A stretch of DNA of 64,000 nt from Nocardioides aurantiacus (GCF_003752505.1 NZ_RKHO01000001.1:3100001-3164000); one strand, 5' to 3'. Positions 18,199-27,052 are shown, numbered from the stretch's first letter. Notes: generated from the letters alone by a model not told the origin. Made by a program: numbers and translations.

Positions 18199-18435
18199 AT
18201 GGTCGTCCAGGCCTACATCCTGATCCAGACCGATGTCGGCAAGGCCGCCGAGGTCGCCCAGCAGATCACCGACATCAAGGGCGTCATCCTGGCCGAGGAC
18301 GTCACCGGTCCCTACGACGTGATCGTCCGCGCCGAGGCCCGCAACGTCGACGAGCTGGGCAAGCTCGTGGTCGCCAAGGTGCAGACCCTCGACGGCATCA
18401 CCCGCACCCTGACCTGCCCGGTCGTCCACATCTGA
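18199..18435 (+). CDS. Stand-alone Lrp/AsnC effector-binding (RAM) domain protein
   Basis: A 78-residue protein that is only the ligand-binding and oligomerisation (RAM) half of an Lrp/AsnC regulator. VVQAYILIQTDVGKAAEVAQQ, DVTGPYDVIVRAEARNVDEL and GITRTLTCPVVHI trace the beta-alpha-beta-beta-alpha-beta fold, but there is no helix-turn-helix. Such proteins are common in actinobacteria and may sense amino acids or modulate full-length Lrp proteins. The ATG at 18199 has GGGAG 5 nt upstream; a GTG two codons earlier is less well placed. It directly precedes the DUF3515 lipoprotein gene. Confidence 0.85.
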   Translation: MVVQAYILIQTDVGKAAEVAQQITDIKGVILAEDVTGPYDVIVRAEARNVDELGKLVVAKVQTLDGITRTLTCPVVHI

Positions 18436-18479
18436 ACGCGCTGAGCACCACCGCGCGACCCCGGCGCCCGTCACCCCTC

Positions 18480-18956
18480 GTGGTGGCGGGCGTCGTCGCG
18501 CTCGGGGCCCTGCTGGCCGGCTGCGGCGGCGGCGTCGAGGTCTCCCCCAGCCGCACCGACGGCGCCCTGCCCGCCGCCGAGCGGCGGGCCTGCGAGCGCC
18601 TGGTCGACGACCTCCCCGACGCCGTCGGCGACCAGCCCCGCGAGGAGGTCTCCGGCAACCCGCTGGCGGCCGCGTGGGGCGACCCGCCGGTGGTGCTGCG
18701 CTGCGGCGTCGGCAGCCCCGCCGACTTCACGCCGCTCTCGACGTGCCAGGAGATCAACGGCGTGCTGTGGTTCGTGCCCGAGGGCCAGATCACCGACCAG
18801 GGCGCCGACGTGGTGGCGACCTCGATGGGCTCGCTGCCCCGGGTCGAGGTGGCGGTCCCCGCCGCCCTGCGCCCGCCCCAGGGCATCCTCACCGACCTCT
18901 CCGACGCGCTGCGCGCGCAGGGCCGCACGCCCGACCCCGACGAGCCCTGCAGCTGA
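18480..18956 (+). CDS. DUF3515 putative lipoprotein
   Basis: A 158-residue protein of the actinobacterial DUF3515 family. It has a lipobox LLAGC near the N-terminus and family features such as LPAAERRACERLVDDLP, WGDPPVVLRCGV and a late CQEINGVLWFVPE. From the GTG at 18480 the signal peptide would lack a positively charged n-region. The frame stays open back to CTG codons at 18432 and 18441, which would supply the missing Arg-rich n-region (RPRRPS) and overlap the upstream stop. The true start is therefore uncertain. It should be exported and lipid-anchored; its function is unknown. It converges on ddl. Confidence 0.82.
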   Translation: MVAGVVALGALLAGCGGGVEVSPSRTDGALPAAERRACERLVDDLPDAVGDQPREEVSGNPLAAAWGDPPVVLRCGVGSPADFTPLSTCQEINGVLWFVPEGQITDQGADVVATSMGSLPRVEVAVPAALRPPQGILTDLSDALRAQGRTPDPDEPCS

Positions 18957-19027
18957 GCCGGACGAGGTCCCGTCGCCCGAGACCACCCGAGCCCGCCCGA
19001 GACCCTGGGGCCACCCGGGACCACCCG

Positions 19028-19050
19028 GGCCTGCGCGGCTAGCGCAGGCC
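19028..19050. terminator. Hairpin at the convergent DUF3515/ddl ends
   Basis: A 9-bp inverted repeat (19028-19036 and 19042-19050) with a 5-nt loop that includes the ddl stop codon. The preceding 70 bases hold imperfect repeats of CCCGAGAC and CCACCCGGG. Probably a bidirectional terminator. Confidence 0.45.
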
Positions 19051-20154
19051 GGTCTCGCGCTGCGCGGCCAGCGTGACGAGGCGCTCGACCAGCGCCGGGT
19101 AGTCCAGGCCCGACTCCCGCCACATCAGCGGGAACATCGAGGTGGCGGTGAAGCCCGGCATGGTCTCGACCTCGTTGACCACGACCCGCCCGTCGGCCAT
19201 CACGAAGAAGTCCACCCGGGCGAGGCCCTCGACGTCGAGCGCCTCGAAAGCCCGCACCGCCAGCGCGCGCACCTGGGCCCGGACCTCCTCGGGCACCGAG
19301 GCGGGCAGGGTGAAGCTCTGCTCGAGGTACTTCGCCTCGAAGTCGTAGAACGCGTGCTCGGCACCCACGGTGATCTCGGCCAGCTCGCTGGTCTCGGGGT
19401 CGCCGCCGTCGAGGCCCTCCAGCACGCCGACCTCGATCTCGCGGGCGCCGACCGCGGCGGCCTCGACGAGCACCTTGGGGTCGTGTCGCCGCGCCTCCTC
19501 GATCGCCGCGTCGAGGTCGGCGAGGTCGTCGACCCGGCTGATGCCGAAGCTCGACCCGGCGCGGGCCGGCTTGACGAAGACGGGCAGGCCCAGCGCCGCG
19601 ACGGCCTCGCGCACCGCACCGGGGTCGCGCTCCCAGGTCCGGGGCCGGACCAGGACGTAGGGCAGCACCGGCAGCCCGGCCGCGCTGAAGACCTGCTTCA
19701 TGAAGTGCTTGTCGGTGCCGACCGCGCTCGCCAGGACGCCGGCGCCGACGTAGCGGACCCCGGTCATCTCCAGCAGCCCCTGCAGCGTGCCGTCCTGGCC
19801 CCACGGCCCGTGCATCACCGGGAAGACCACGTCGACCTGGCCGAGCACCTCCGGGACGTCGCCGGCGTCGGTCACCACCAGGCCCTGCCCGGCGGTCAGC
19901 GTGACCTCACGGTCGCCCGTCACCGTCGGCAGCTCGCCGGAGGGACCCAGGGCGAGGCGGGCGGGGTCGGCGGACTCCAGCACCCAGCGGCCGTCGGTGG
20001 CGATGCCGACGGGCACCACGTCGTAGCGCTCGGGGTCGAGCGCCGCGATGACGCTGCCGGCCGAGATGCACGAGATGGAGTGCTCGCTCGACCGACCTCC
20101 GAAGACGACGGCCACCCGGGGCCGACGGGCGGGTGCTGGCTGCTCGCTGGTCAC
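19039..20154 (-). CDS. ddl: D-alanine--D-alanine ligase
   Basis: ATP-grasp ligase that makes D-Ala-D-Ala for peptidoglycan precursors. The 371-residue protein has VVFGGRSSEHSISCISAGSV at the N-terminus, VMHGPWGQDGTLQGLLEMTGVRYVG, a KHFMKQVFSAAGLPVLPY hinge, FVKPARAGSSFGISRV in the ATP-grasp core, and a late RVDFFVMADGRVVVNEVETMPGFTATSMFP with the Mg-binding Asp, Glu and Asn. All motifs are intact. It starts at GTG 20154, stands alone, and is divergent from the PLP enzyme gene. In many actinobacteria ddl sits near thiL and the DUF3515 gene, as here. Confidence 0.95.
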   Translation of the reverse strand: MTSEQPAPARRPRVAVVFGGRSSEHSISCISAGSVIAALDPERYDVVPVGIATDGRWVLESADPARLALGPSGELPTVTGDREVTLTAGQGLVVTDAGDVPEVLGQVDVVFPVMHGPWGQDGTLQGLLEMTGVRYVGAGVLASAVGTDKHFMKQVFSAAGLPVLPYVLVRPRTWERDPGAVREAVAALGLPVFVKPARAGSSFGISRVDDLADLDAAIEEARRHDPKVLVEAAAVGAREIEVGVLEGLDGGDPETSELAEITVGAEHAFYDFEAKYLEQSFTLPASVPEEVRAQVRALAVRAFEALDVEGLARVDFFVMADGRVVVNEVETMPGFTATSMFPLMWRESGLDYPALVERLVTLAAQRETGLR

Positions 20155-20222
20155 GCGGCGACCCTACGGCGTACGCCGGACGCGGCACCGGACCCGCACC
20201 GCGCGCCCCACCGCCTGCTTCC

Positions 20223-20228
20223 TAGGCT
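20223..20228 (+). promoter_or_regulatory. Putative -10 box for a leaderless transcript
   Basis: TAGGCT lies 6 nt upstream of the ATG at 20235. That spacing would start the mRNA at or next to the start codon. No clear -35 is seen. Confidence 0.35.
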
Positions 20229-20234
20229 GGACCG

Positions 20235-21287
20235 ATGCGCCCCGCCACCCAGGCCGTCCACGTCGGCCGCCCGCCCCACGAGCCCGACCAGCCGCTGAAC
20301 ACCCCGATCACGATGGCCTCGACCTACGTCGCGGGCGGCGACCTGGAGTACGGCCGCTACGCCAACCCGACCTGGGACGCCTTCGAGCAGGCGCTCGGCA
20401 CCCTCGAGGGCGGCCGCTGCCTGGCCTTCTCCAGCGGCCTGGCCGCCGTGGCGACCATCCTCGACCTCGTCGGGCAGGGCCAGAAGGTGGTCGCCCCGCG
20501 GCACTCCTACACCGGCACCGTGATGCAGCTCAACGACCTCGAGCTGCGCGAGCGCGTGGCCCCGGTGCTGGTGGACATGACCGACCTCGACGCCGTCGTC
20601 GCCGCCTGCGACGACGCCTCGCTGGTGTGGCTGGAGTCGCCGTCCAACCCCGCGATGGAGGTCGTGGACGTCGAGGCGATCACGAAGGCGGCCCACGCGG
20701 CCGGGGCCTACGTCGTGGTCGACAACACCTTCGCGACGCCGGTGCTGCAGCGGCCGCTGGAGTGGGGCGTCGACCTGGTCGTGCACTCGGCCACGAAGTA
20801 CCTCTCCGGCCACTCCGACGTCCTCATGGGCGCCGTGGTCACCCGCGACGAGGAGCTGCTGCGGGTGCTCAAGGGTCGCCGCGACCTCCTCGGCGCCATC
20901 CCCGGCACGTTCGAGGCGTGGCTGGCGCTGCGCGGCCTGCGCACGCTGCACCTGCGCGTGGAGAAGGCCCAGGCCAACGCCCAGGAGCTGGTGCGCCGCC
21001 TGGGAGAGCGCACCGACCTGACCGAGGTCCGCTACCCCGGCTTCGGCGGCATGGTCTCGATCGTGCTGCCCACCGGCGACCACGCCGACCTGGTGCAGCA
21101 CTCCACCCGGCTGTGGGTCTACGCCACCTCGCTCGGCGGCGTCGAGTCGACGCTGGAGCGCCGCCGCCGCTGGCAGGCCGAGGCGCCCACCATCCCCGAC
21201 GGCCTCCTCCGCCTCTCCGTCGGCATCGAGGACGTCGAGGACCTCTGGGACGACCTCTCCCAGGCGTTGGACGTGGCGGGGCGGTAG
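20235..21287 (+). CDS. Cys/Met-metabolism PLP enzyme (cystathionine gamma-synthase/lyase type)
   Basis: A 350-residue fold-type I PLP enzyme of the trans-sulfuration family. [43 protein letters not shown] and the lysine region [15 protein letters not shown] (PLP Lys about K188) are all present, as is the substrate-binding [16 protein letters not shown] near the end. Length is a little shorter than classical MetB/MetC. Family members act on cystathionine, homocysteine, methionine or O-acyl-homoserine, and sequence alone does not settle which. It is divergent from ddl and ends in a large palindrome. Confidence 0.88.
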   Translation: MRPATQAVHVGRPPHEPDQPLNTPITMASTYVAGGDLEYGRYANPTWDAFEQALGTLEGGRCLAFSSGLAAVATILDLVGQGQKVVAPRHSYTGTVMQLNDLELRERVAPVLVDMTDLDAVVAACDDASLVWLESPSNPAMEVVDVEAITKAAHAAGAYVVVDNTFATPVLQRPLEWGVDLVVHSATKYLSGHSDVLMGAVVTRDEELLRVLKGRRDLLGAIPGTFEAWLALRGLRTLHLRVEKAQANAQELVRRLGERTDLTEVRYPGFGGMVSIVLPTGDHADLVQHSTRLWVYATSLGGVESTLERRRRWQAEAPTIPDGLLRLSVGIEDVEDLWDDLSQALDVAGR

Positions 21288-21294
21288 GTCCGTG

Positions 21295-21328
21295 GGGCAG
21301 TTTCACCGGCTAGCCGGTGAAACTGCCC
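21295..21328. repeat. Perfect 34-bp palindrome, terminator-like, between convergent genes
   Basis: A perfect palindrome of two 17-nt arms with no spacer, starting 8 nt after the PLP-enzyme stop. Its first ten bases (GGGCAGTTTC) recur as a solo half copy at 21356-21365. The gap to the gpsA stop (21329-21574) also holds a 9-bp hairpin (21400-21408 with 21412-21420) and nothing else that looks coding. It probably works as a terminator for the converging genes, but the solo arm suggests a repeat family (see findings). Confidence 0.7.
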
Positions 21329-21574
21329 TCCGGAAGGGGCGAACCGGGCGTTCGTGGGCAGTTTCGCTGCACCCGTCGCCCGATACGCGTCCTTCGTCCG
21401 TACGCCGCCCCGCGGCGTACGTCCTGGACTCTGGTCACCCCGACGTCCGAGGAACCGGTCGCTCACCGGGACACCACGGTCGCTGGCGACCCCCACGTCC
21501 GAGTCATCCGCGCCCACGCCGCACCAGGCCCGCCGGACCCCCATGTCCGGACGACGGGCCGCAGCGCCCGGCGG

Positions 21575-22576
21575 TCAGTCCTTCTCGTGCTTGGTGTCGC
21601 GCGCGATGAAGGCGTACATCATGTCGCGGGCGCTGATCTCGCCCCGGACGACACGGTCGACGTGCTCGGCCACGGGGGCGTCGACGCCGTGCTTGGCGGC
21701 GAGGTCGTAGATCGAGGCGCACGACTTGGCGCCCTCGGCGACCTGGCGGGTGGAGGCGATGATCTCCTCGGTGGTCATCCCCTGGCCCAGCTTCTCGCCG
21801 AAGGTGCGGTTGCGGCTCAGCGGCGAGGAGCAGGTGGCGACGAGGTCACCGAGGCCGGCCAGGCCCATCAGCGTCATCGGGTCGGCGCCGAGGCGCTGGG
21901 CGAGCCGGGCGGTCTCGGCGAGGCCGCGGGTGATCAGCGAGGCGGTGGTGTTGTCACCGAACCCCAGGCCGACCGCCATGCCGACGCACAGCGCGATGAC
22001 GTTCTTGTAGGCGCCGCCGAGCTCGCAGCCGAGCACGTCGGTGCTGCGGTAGGGCCGGAACGCCTGGGTGTGGCACAGCTGCTGCACGCGGTGCGCGACG
22101 TCCTCGTCGGCGCACGCGACGACGCTGGCGGCGGGCTCGCGCAGCGCGATCTCGCGGGCGAGGTTGGGACCGCTGACGACGCTGATCCGCTCGGGGCCGG
22201 CGCCGGTCACCTCGGCGATGACCTCGCTCATCCGCTTGGTCGAGCCGAGCTCGACGCCCTTCATCAGGGAGACGAACACGGCGTCGGGCGGCAGCACGCC
22301 GGTCCAGGTGGTGAGGTTCTCGCGCAGCTTCTGCGAGGGCACGGAGAGCACCACGAACTCCGCCTCCCAGGCGGCCTCGCCCGGGTCGGTCGTCGCGCGC
22401 ACGGTGTCCGGCAGCTCGATGCCGGGGAAGTACTCCCGGTTCTCGTGCTGCTCGTTGATCGAGGCGCACACCTCCTCGCGGCGGGCCCAGATCGTCACCT
22501 CGTTGCCCGCGTCGGCCAGCACCCGGCTGAACGCCGTGCCCCACGAACCGGCACCGAACACGGCCACCTTGGTCAT
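21575..22576 (-). CDS. gpsA: Glycerol-3-phosphate dehydrogenase [NAD(P)+]
   Basis: Reduces dihydroxyacetone phosphate to sn-glycerol-3-phosphate, the backbone of phospholipids. The 333-residue protein starts MTKVAVFGAGSWGTAFSRVLA (Rossmann GxGxxG), then VVLSVPSQKLRENL, MKGVELGSTKRMSEV, SGPNLAREIALREPAASVVA, and the catalytic-lysine segment GGAYKNVIALCVGMAVGLG. The ATG at 22576 overlaps the plsC stop by four bases (ATGA), so the two phospholipid genes are translationally coupled and act in consecutive parts of the same pathway. Confidence 0.95.
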   Translation of the reverse strand: MTKVAVFGAGSWGTAFSRVLADAGNEVTIWARREEVCASINEQHENREYFPGIELPDTVRATTDPGEAAWEAEFVVLSVPSQKLRENLTTWTGVLPPDAVFVSLMKGVELGSTKRMSEVIAEVTGAGPERISVVSGPNLAREIALREPAASVVACADEDVAHRVQQLCHTQAFRPYRSTDVLGCELGGAYKNVIALCVGMAVGLGFGDNTTASLITRGLAETARLAQRLGADPMTLMGLAGLGDLVATCSSPLSRNRTFGEKLGQGMTTEEIIASTRQVAEGAKSCASIYDLAAKHGVDAPVAEHVDRVVRGEISARDMMYAFIARDTKHEKD

Positions 22577-23340
22577 CGACGCCCTCGCTTCTTGTGGTGG
22601 GGGTTGCCGATCACGCGCGCGCCGGTGGTCGACGGGTCGAAGCGTACGGCGGGTGCGGGCTCGCCCCGCAGGTCGGCCACGAGCACGGTGATCGCGGCCA
22701 TGATCCGGTCGGTCGCCTCGGCCAGCACCTCGGGGGTCAGCTCGCGCCCGGCCAGGTCCTGCAGGTCGACGGGGTCGCCCACCTTGTAGTGCGTCGTACG
22801 CCGGGGCAGCACGTGCGGCCTCGCGGTGTACGCCGGCAGCACCTCCTGCGCGCCCCACTGGCCGATCGGAACCACCGGCGCGCCGGTCGCGAGCGCGATC
22901 CGCGCGGCTCCGGTCTTGCCGCGCATCGGCCAGCCGTCCGGGTCGCGGGTGATGGTGCCCTCGGGGTAGACGCCGACGCACTCGCCCCGACGTACGGCCT
23001 CCACGGCGGCGTCGTAGGCGCTCACCGCCCGGTCGGTCTGCCGCGCGACGGGGATCTGGCCCGCGTCGCGCACGATGTGCTTGAGCACCGGGGTGCGGAA
23101 CAGCGCGTCCTTGGCGAGGTAGCGCACCAGCCGGCCGTGCTCGTAGAGGAAGTGGCCCAACGTCATCGGGTCGAGGTGGGAGACGTGGTTGACCACCACG
23201 ATGCAGCCACCGGTCGCCGGCACCTTCTCGCCGTCGATCCAGTCGCGCTTGGTGGTGAGCACCAGGGTCGGCTTCACGATCGAGACGACCACGGTCCACG
23301 CCCAGCCGCGTCGCTCCTGCAGCCTGCGGACCTTCGTCAC
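22573..23340 (-). CDS. plsC: 1-acyl-sn-glycerol-3-phosphate acyltransferase
   Basis: Acyltransferase of 255 residues that adds the second acyl chain to lysophosphatidic acid. The catalytic NHVSHLD (HX4D) is near residues 51-57, the acyl-acceptor motif YPEGT near 124-128, and PVVPIGQWGAQEVLP fits block IV. A hydrophobic N-terminal segment (WAWTVVVSIVKPTLVL) could touch the membrane. The start is GTG at 23340. It is immediately upstream of gpsA with a 4-nt overlap, the normal actinobacterial plsC-gpsA pair. Divergent from cofC. Confidence 0.93.
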   Translation of the reverse strand: MTKVRRLQERRGWAWTVVVSIVKPTLVLTTKRDWIDGEKVPATGGCIVVVNHVSHLDPMTLGHFLYEHGRLVRYLAKDALFRTPVLKHIVRDAGQIPVARQTDRAVSAYDAAVEAVRRGECVGVYPEGTITRDPDGWPMRGKTGAARIALATGAPVVPIGQWGAQEVLPAYTARPHVLPRRTTHYKVGDPVDLQDLAGRELTPEVLAEATDRIMAAITVLVADLRGEPAPAVRFDPSTTGARVIGNPHHKKRGRR

Positions 23341-23493
23341 CCGACGCTCACCTGACCTCCCACCGACGCACCTCGTCGTGCGTCTCGGACACCGTTCTCC
23401 TGCCGCCGGGCCCTGCCTGGGCCCGCGCCGGACGCGAGCCTATCGCCGGGCGGCGGTGTCGCCCGGGTCTGCCGCTCTGGGATGATCGGGCGG

Positions 23494-24090
23494 ATGTCCA
23501 CGTTCGTCCTGCTGGTCCCGGTCAAGACCCTGGCCCGGGCCAAGACCCGGCTCTCGCCCCGGCCGGACCGCGACCTGCTGATGCGGGCCTTCGCCCTCGA
23601 CGCGCTCGCCGCCGTCCGGAGCAGCGCGTCGGTCGCGCACACCTACGTGGTCACCGACGAGGACGGCTTCGGCGAGGCGATCGGTGACGAGGGCGACGGC
23701 GACCTCAACCTGGCGCTGCGCGTCGCCGAGCGCGAGGTGCGGCTGCGTCACCCGGGCCTGGGCGTCGCAGCCCTGCTCGCCGACCTCCCCGCGCTGCGCA
23801 CCTCCGACCTCGACACGGCGCTCGGCGCCGGGCTGCACGCGCGGTGGTACGTCGCGGACGCCGACGGCACCGGTACGACGCTGCTCGCCGCGGGCCCCGG
23901 CACCGACCTCGACCCCCGCTTCGGCGACGGCTCGGCCGCGCGCCACGAGGTGTCCGGCGCGGCGCCCGTGCGTGCGGAGGTCCCCACGCTGCGTCGCGAC
24001 GTCGACACCGACGTGGACCTGCGGGCCGCCCTCGACCTCGGCGTCGGCGTCCACACCCGCGCCGCCCTGGGCGTCACTCCGGCCGGGTAG
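23494..24090 (+). CDS. cofC: 2-phospho-L-lactate / phosphoenolpyruvate guanylyltransferase
   Basis: Nucleotidyltransferase of coenzyme F420 synthesis (CofC, called FbiD in actinobacteria), which activates phosphoenolpyruvate or phospholactate with GTP. The N-terminus FVLLVPVKTLARAKTRLSP with the KxxxxxKTRL nucleotide motif, RLRHPGLGVAALLADLPALRTSDLD, and the late DGTGTTLLAAGPGTDLDPRFGDGSAARH in pieces are all typical. I take the ATG at 23494; another ATG at 23482 is in frame and would add four residues. The other F420 genes (fbiA, fbiB, fbiC) are not here. The gplA-plsC-cofC neighbourhood is common in actinobacteria. About 198 residues. Confidence 0.9.
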   Translation: MSTFVLLVPVKTLARAKTRLSPRPDRDLLMRAFALDALAAVRSSASVAHTYVVTDEDGFGEAIGDEGDGDLNLALRVAEREVRLRHPGLGVAALLADLPALRTSDLDTALGAGLHARWYVADADGTGTTLLAAGPGTDLDPRFGDGSAARHEVSGAAPVRAEVPTLRRDVDTDVDLRAALDLGVGVHTRAALGVTPAG

Positions 24091-24105
24091 CCCCGGGCCG
24101 ACCGG

Positions 24106-24166
24106 GTGGTCCCTGACGTTCGCGCCCCTCCCGGGGTGGTTCCAGGGCGACAACGTCAGGGACTAC
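24106..24166. repeat. Long inverted repeat between convergent cofC and HU genes
   Basis: 15-nt arms (24106-24120 and 24152-24166) with one mismatch flank a 31-nt loop that can itself fold. The element fills the gap between the cofC stop (24090) and the HU stop (24171), so a bidirectional terminator is likely. The arms read GTNGTCCCTGACGTT. Confidence 0.65.
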
Positions 24167-24170
24167 CGCC

Positions 24171-24881
24171 TCAGCTGCCGGACTTCTTCGCCGCCGACTT
24201 CTCGGTGGTCGACTTCTTGGCGGGCGACTTCTTCGCCGTCGACTTCTTCGCCGAGGACTTCTTCGCCGGGGACGAGGCGGCGGAGGACTTCGCGGTCGTC
24301 GACTTCTTGGCCGGCGAATTCTTCGCCGTCGACTTCTTCGCCGTCGACTTCTTGGCGGGGGACTTCTTCGCCGAGGACTTCTTGGCGGGAGACTTCTTCG
24401 CCGGGGACGAGGCGGCGGAGGACTTCGTGGTCGTCGACTTCTTGGCCGGCGACTTCTTCGTCGTCGACCTCGTCGCGGGCGTGGAGTCGGAGGAGCCGCC
24501 ACCGGCGGCCCGGCGGGCGACGGCCGCGGCCTGGGCGATGGCGGGCTGGGCGACGGCGGGGGCGGCGGCCTCGACGGCGGCCAGCGTCAGCGCGGGCAGC
24601 TTCTTGGCCCCCGACACCACGTCACGCAGCTGCGCTCCGGGCTTGAAGGCGGGCACGGCCTTCTCCGAGGACTGCATCCGCGCGCCGGTGGAGGGGTTGC
24701 GCACCCAGCGGGCTCCGCGGACGCGCTTCTCGAACGAGCCGAAGCCGGTGATGGCGACCTTCTCGCCCTTGGCCACCTCACGGGTGATCGTGTCGAGCAC
24801 GGAGTCGAGGGCGTGGGCCGCCGCCTTGCGGTTGCCCTCGAACCGTGCCGCCAGGGTGTCGATCAGCTGGCTCTTGTTCAC
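24171..24881 (-). CDS. HU-family nucleoid protein with histone H1-like tail
   Basis: DNA-binding nucleoid protein of 236 residues. Residues 1-90 are a standard HU domain ([21 protein letters not shown] ... [28 protein letters not shown] ... [14 protein letters not shown]). An Ala-rich linker (about 95-130) leads to a roughly 105-residue tail of [15 protein letters not shown] repeats like eukaryotic histone H1 and mycobacterial HupB. The tail coding DNA contains a 135-bp internal duplication. The GTG at 24881 has AAGGGGA upstream. Such tails bind DNA non-specifically and are often acetylated or methylated; that part is family knowledge. It is monocistronic and lies downstream of leuD. Confidence 0.95.
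   Translation of the reverse strand: MNKSQLIDTLAARFEGNRKAAAHALDSVLDTITREVAKGEKVAITGFGSFEKRVRGARWVRNPSTGARMQSSEKAVPAFKPGAQLRDVVSGAKKLPALTLAAVEAAAPAVAQPAIAQAAAVARRAAGGGSSDSTPATRSTTKKSPAKKSTTTKSSAASSPAKKSPAKKSSAKKSPAKKSTAKKSTAKNSPAKKSTTAKSSAASSPAKKSSAKKSTAKKSPAKKSTTEKSAAKKSGS
24266..24470 (-). repeat. 135-bp-period duplication in the HU tail
   Basis: Segments 24266-24335 and 24401-24470 are nearly identical, offset by 135 bp (45 codons), differing at only a few positions. They encode the two [11 protein letters not shown] blocks of the lysine-rich tail. The rest of the tail is built of shorter SxAKK repeats. Confidence 0.8.
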
Positions 24882-24985
24882 GCTGGTCCCCTTCGCGGAC
24901 GCACCGACGGGGCCTCGTGCCCGGCCGTGCAGAGCACGCTAGGGGGTCGTGACGCGCACCACAACGAGGCGTCCGAGGTGGCGGC

Positions 24986-25588
24986 TCAGTGCTGGGTGAC
25001 CGGCTTCCAGGACGGCCGGTGCTGCTCGAACGCGGTGATGTCGTCCGCGTGCGAGAGCGTGATGCCGATGTCGTCGAGGCCCTCGAGCAGCCGCCAGCGG
25101 GTGTAGTCGTCGATGTCGAAGGAGTCCTCGATCGCGTCGGGGCCCTCCCCCGCACGCACGGTGCGGGTCTCGAGGTCGACGGTCACCGTCGCACCCGGGT
25201 GCTCCGCGAGGTGGTCCCACAGGCGCTGCACGACCTTCTCGTCGACCTGGGCGGCGAGAAGCCCGGCCTTGCCGGAGTTGCCGCGGAAGATGTCGGCGAA
25301 GCGGGAGCTGATCACGGCCCGGAAGCCGTAGTTCTGCAGCGCCCACACCGCGTGCTCGCGCGAGGAGCCGGTGCCGAAGTCGGGCCCGGCGACGAGGACC
25401 GAGCCCTCGGCGTACTCCGGACGGTTGAGCACGAACTCCGGGTCGTTGCGCCAGGCGGCGAACAGCCCGTCCTCGAAGCCGGTGCGGGTCACCCGCTTGA
25501 GGTAGACCGCGGGGATGATCTGGTCGGTGTCGACGTTGCTGCGCCGCAGCGGTACGCCGACCCCGGTGTGGGTGGTGAAGGGGTCCAC
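24986..25588 (-). CDS. leuD: 3-isopropylmalate dehydratase small subunit
   Basis: Small (swivel-domain) subunit of isopropylmalate isomerase, partner of LeuC in leucine synthesis. The 200-residue protein shows [25 protein letters not shown], the substrate-contact loop [17 protein letters not shown] and [21 protein letters not shown]. The GTG at 25588 is 3 nt after the leuC stop, so the two are translationally coupled. It is the last gene of leuCD and is followed about 100 nt later by the HU gene on the same strand. Confidence 0.96.
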   Translation of the reverse strand: MDPFTTHTGVGVPLRRSNVDTDQIIPAVYLKRVTRTGFEDGLFAAWRNDPEFVLNRPEYAEGSVLVAGPDFGTGSSREHAVWALQNYGFRAVISSRFADIFRGNSGKAGLLAAQVDEKVVQRLWDHLAEHPGATVTVDLETRTVRAGEGPDAIEDSFDIDDYTRWRLLEGLDDIGITLSHADDITAFEQHRPSWKPVTQH

Positions 25589-25591
25589 GGC

Positions 25592-27052
25592 TCAGGCCTC
25601 CTGGGTCTCGACGGGCTCGAGGTCGGCGGGCGAGGACAGCGTGCCGCGGACCGCGGTGGCGGCGGCGACCGGGACGGAGACCAGGTGGGTGCGACCACCC
25701 TTGCCCTGGCGGCCCTCGAAGTTGCGGTTGGACGTGGACGCGCTGCGCTCGCCGGGGGCGAGCTGGTCGGGGTTCATGCCCAGGCACATCGAGCAGCCCG
25801 CGCCGCGCCACTCCGCACCGGCCTCCTTGAAGATCACGTCGAGGCCCTCGTCCTCGGCCTGCAGCCGCACGCGGGCCGAGCCCGGGACGACGAGCAGACG
25901 GGTGTCGGCGTCGACGGTGCGACCGCGCAGGATCCCGGCGGCCAGACGGAGGTCCTCGATGCGACCGTTGGTGCACGAGCCCACGAAGACGGTGTCGACC
26001 GCGACCTCGCGCATCGGGGTGCCGGCCTCGAGGGCCATGTAGCGCAGGGCGTTCTCGGCGGCCACGCGGTCGTCGTCGTCCTCGAAGGACGCGGGGTCGG
26101 GGACGGCGCCGCCCAGCGGCACGCCCTGGCCGGGGTTGGTGCCCCAGGTGACGAACGGCGTCATGGTCGAGGCGTCGAGGACGATCTCGGCGTCGAACTG
26201 GGCGTCGTCGTCGGTGCGCAGGCTCGTCCAGTGCTCCACCGCGGCGTCCCAGTCGGCGCCCTTCGGCGCCTCGGTCCGGCCCTCGATGTAGTCGAAGGTG
26301 GTCTGGTCGGGGGCGATCAGGCCGGCCTTCGCGCCCCACTCGATGCTCATGTTGCACACGGTCATCCGGCCCTCCATGGAGAGCTCCTCGATGGCCTGAC
26401 CGCGGTACTCCACGATGTAGCCCTGGCCGCCGCCGGTGCCGGTGTGGGTGATCAGCGTGAGCACGAGGTCCTTGGCGGTGACGCCCTCGGGCAGCGAGCC
26501 GTTCACGGTGACGGCCATCGTCCGGGGCCGGGTCTGCATCAGCGTCTGGGTCGCGAGCACGTGCTCGACCTCGGAGGTGCCGATGCCGAAGGCGATCGCA
26601 CCGAAGGCGCCGTGCGTGGAGGTGTGGCTGTCGCCGCACACGATCGTCATGCCCGGCTGGGTCAGGCCCAGCTGCGGGCCGATGATGTGGACGATCCCCT
26701 GCTCCTTGTCGCCGAGCCGGTGCAGGCGCACCCCGAACTCCTCGGCGTTGGCCCGCAGGGTGTCGACCTGGGTGCGGGAGACGGGGTCGGCGATCGGCTT
26801 GTCCCAGTCGACCGTGGGCACGTTGTGGTCCTCGGTGGCCAGGGTCAGTTCGGGCCGACGTACGCCGCGACCGGCGAGCCGCAGGCCCTCGAAGGCCTGC
26901 GGGCTGGTCACCTCGTGGATGAGGTGGAGGTCGATGAACAACAGGTCCGGCTCGCCGTCGGCACTGCGGACGACGTGCTCGTCCCACACCTTCTCGGACA
27001 ACGTGCGTGGCGGTGTGCCGCCAACCTCGGTATTCCCGGCTGCTGTGGCCAT
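25592..27052 (-). CDS. leuC: 3-isopropylmalate dehydratase large subunit
   Basis: Aconitase-superfamily subunit carrying the [4Fe-4S] cluster that isomerises 2- to 3-isopropylmalate. The 486-residue protein has [29 protein letters not shown], the first cluster Cys in [12 protein letters not shown] and the other two in [13 protein letters not shown], followed by [21 protein letters not shown]. The ATG at 27052 has a GGAAGAGG ribosome-binding site. It is divergent from an IclR-family regulator; the shared gap contains a dyad that recurs at other branched-chain amino acid loci. Confidence 0.96.
   Translation of the reverse strand: MATAAGNTEVGGTPPRTLSEKVWDEHVVRSADGEPDLLFIDLHLIHEVTSPQAFEGLRLAGRGVRRPELTLATEDHNVPTVDWDKPIADPVSRTQVDTLRANAEEFGVRLHRLGDKEQGIVHIIGPQLGLTQPGMTIVCGDSHTSTHGAFGAIAFGIGTSEVEHVLATQTLMQTRPRTMAVTVNGSLPEGVTAKDLVLTLITHTGTGGGQGYIVEYRGQAIEELSMEGRMTVCNMSIEWGAKAGLIAPDQTTFDYIEGRTEAPKGADWDAAVEHWTSLRTDDDAQFDAEIVLDASTMTPFVTWGTNPGQGVPLGGAVPDPASFEDDDDRVAAENALRYMALEAGTPMREVAVDTVFVGSCTNGRIEDLRLAAGILRGRTVDADTRLLVVPGSARVRLQAEDEGLDVIFKEAGAEWRGAGCSMCLGMNPDQLAPGERSASTSNRNFEGRQGKGGRTHLVSVPVAAATAVRGTLSSPADLEPVETQEA

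Noticed and set aside
24106-24942. Plus-strand frame with repeated DFFA/VDFF motifs
   Set aside because: It is the reverse complement of the lysine-rich HU tail. The HU domain on the minus strand is decisive.
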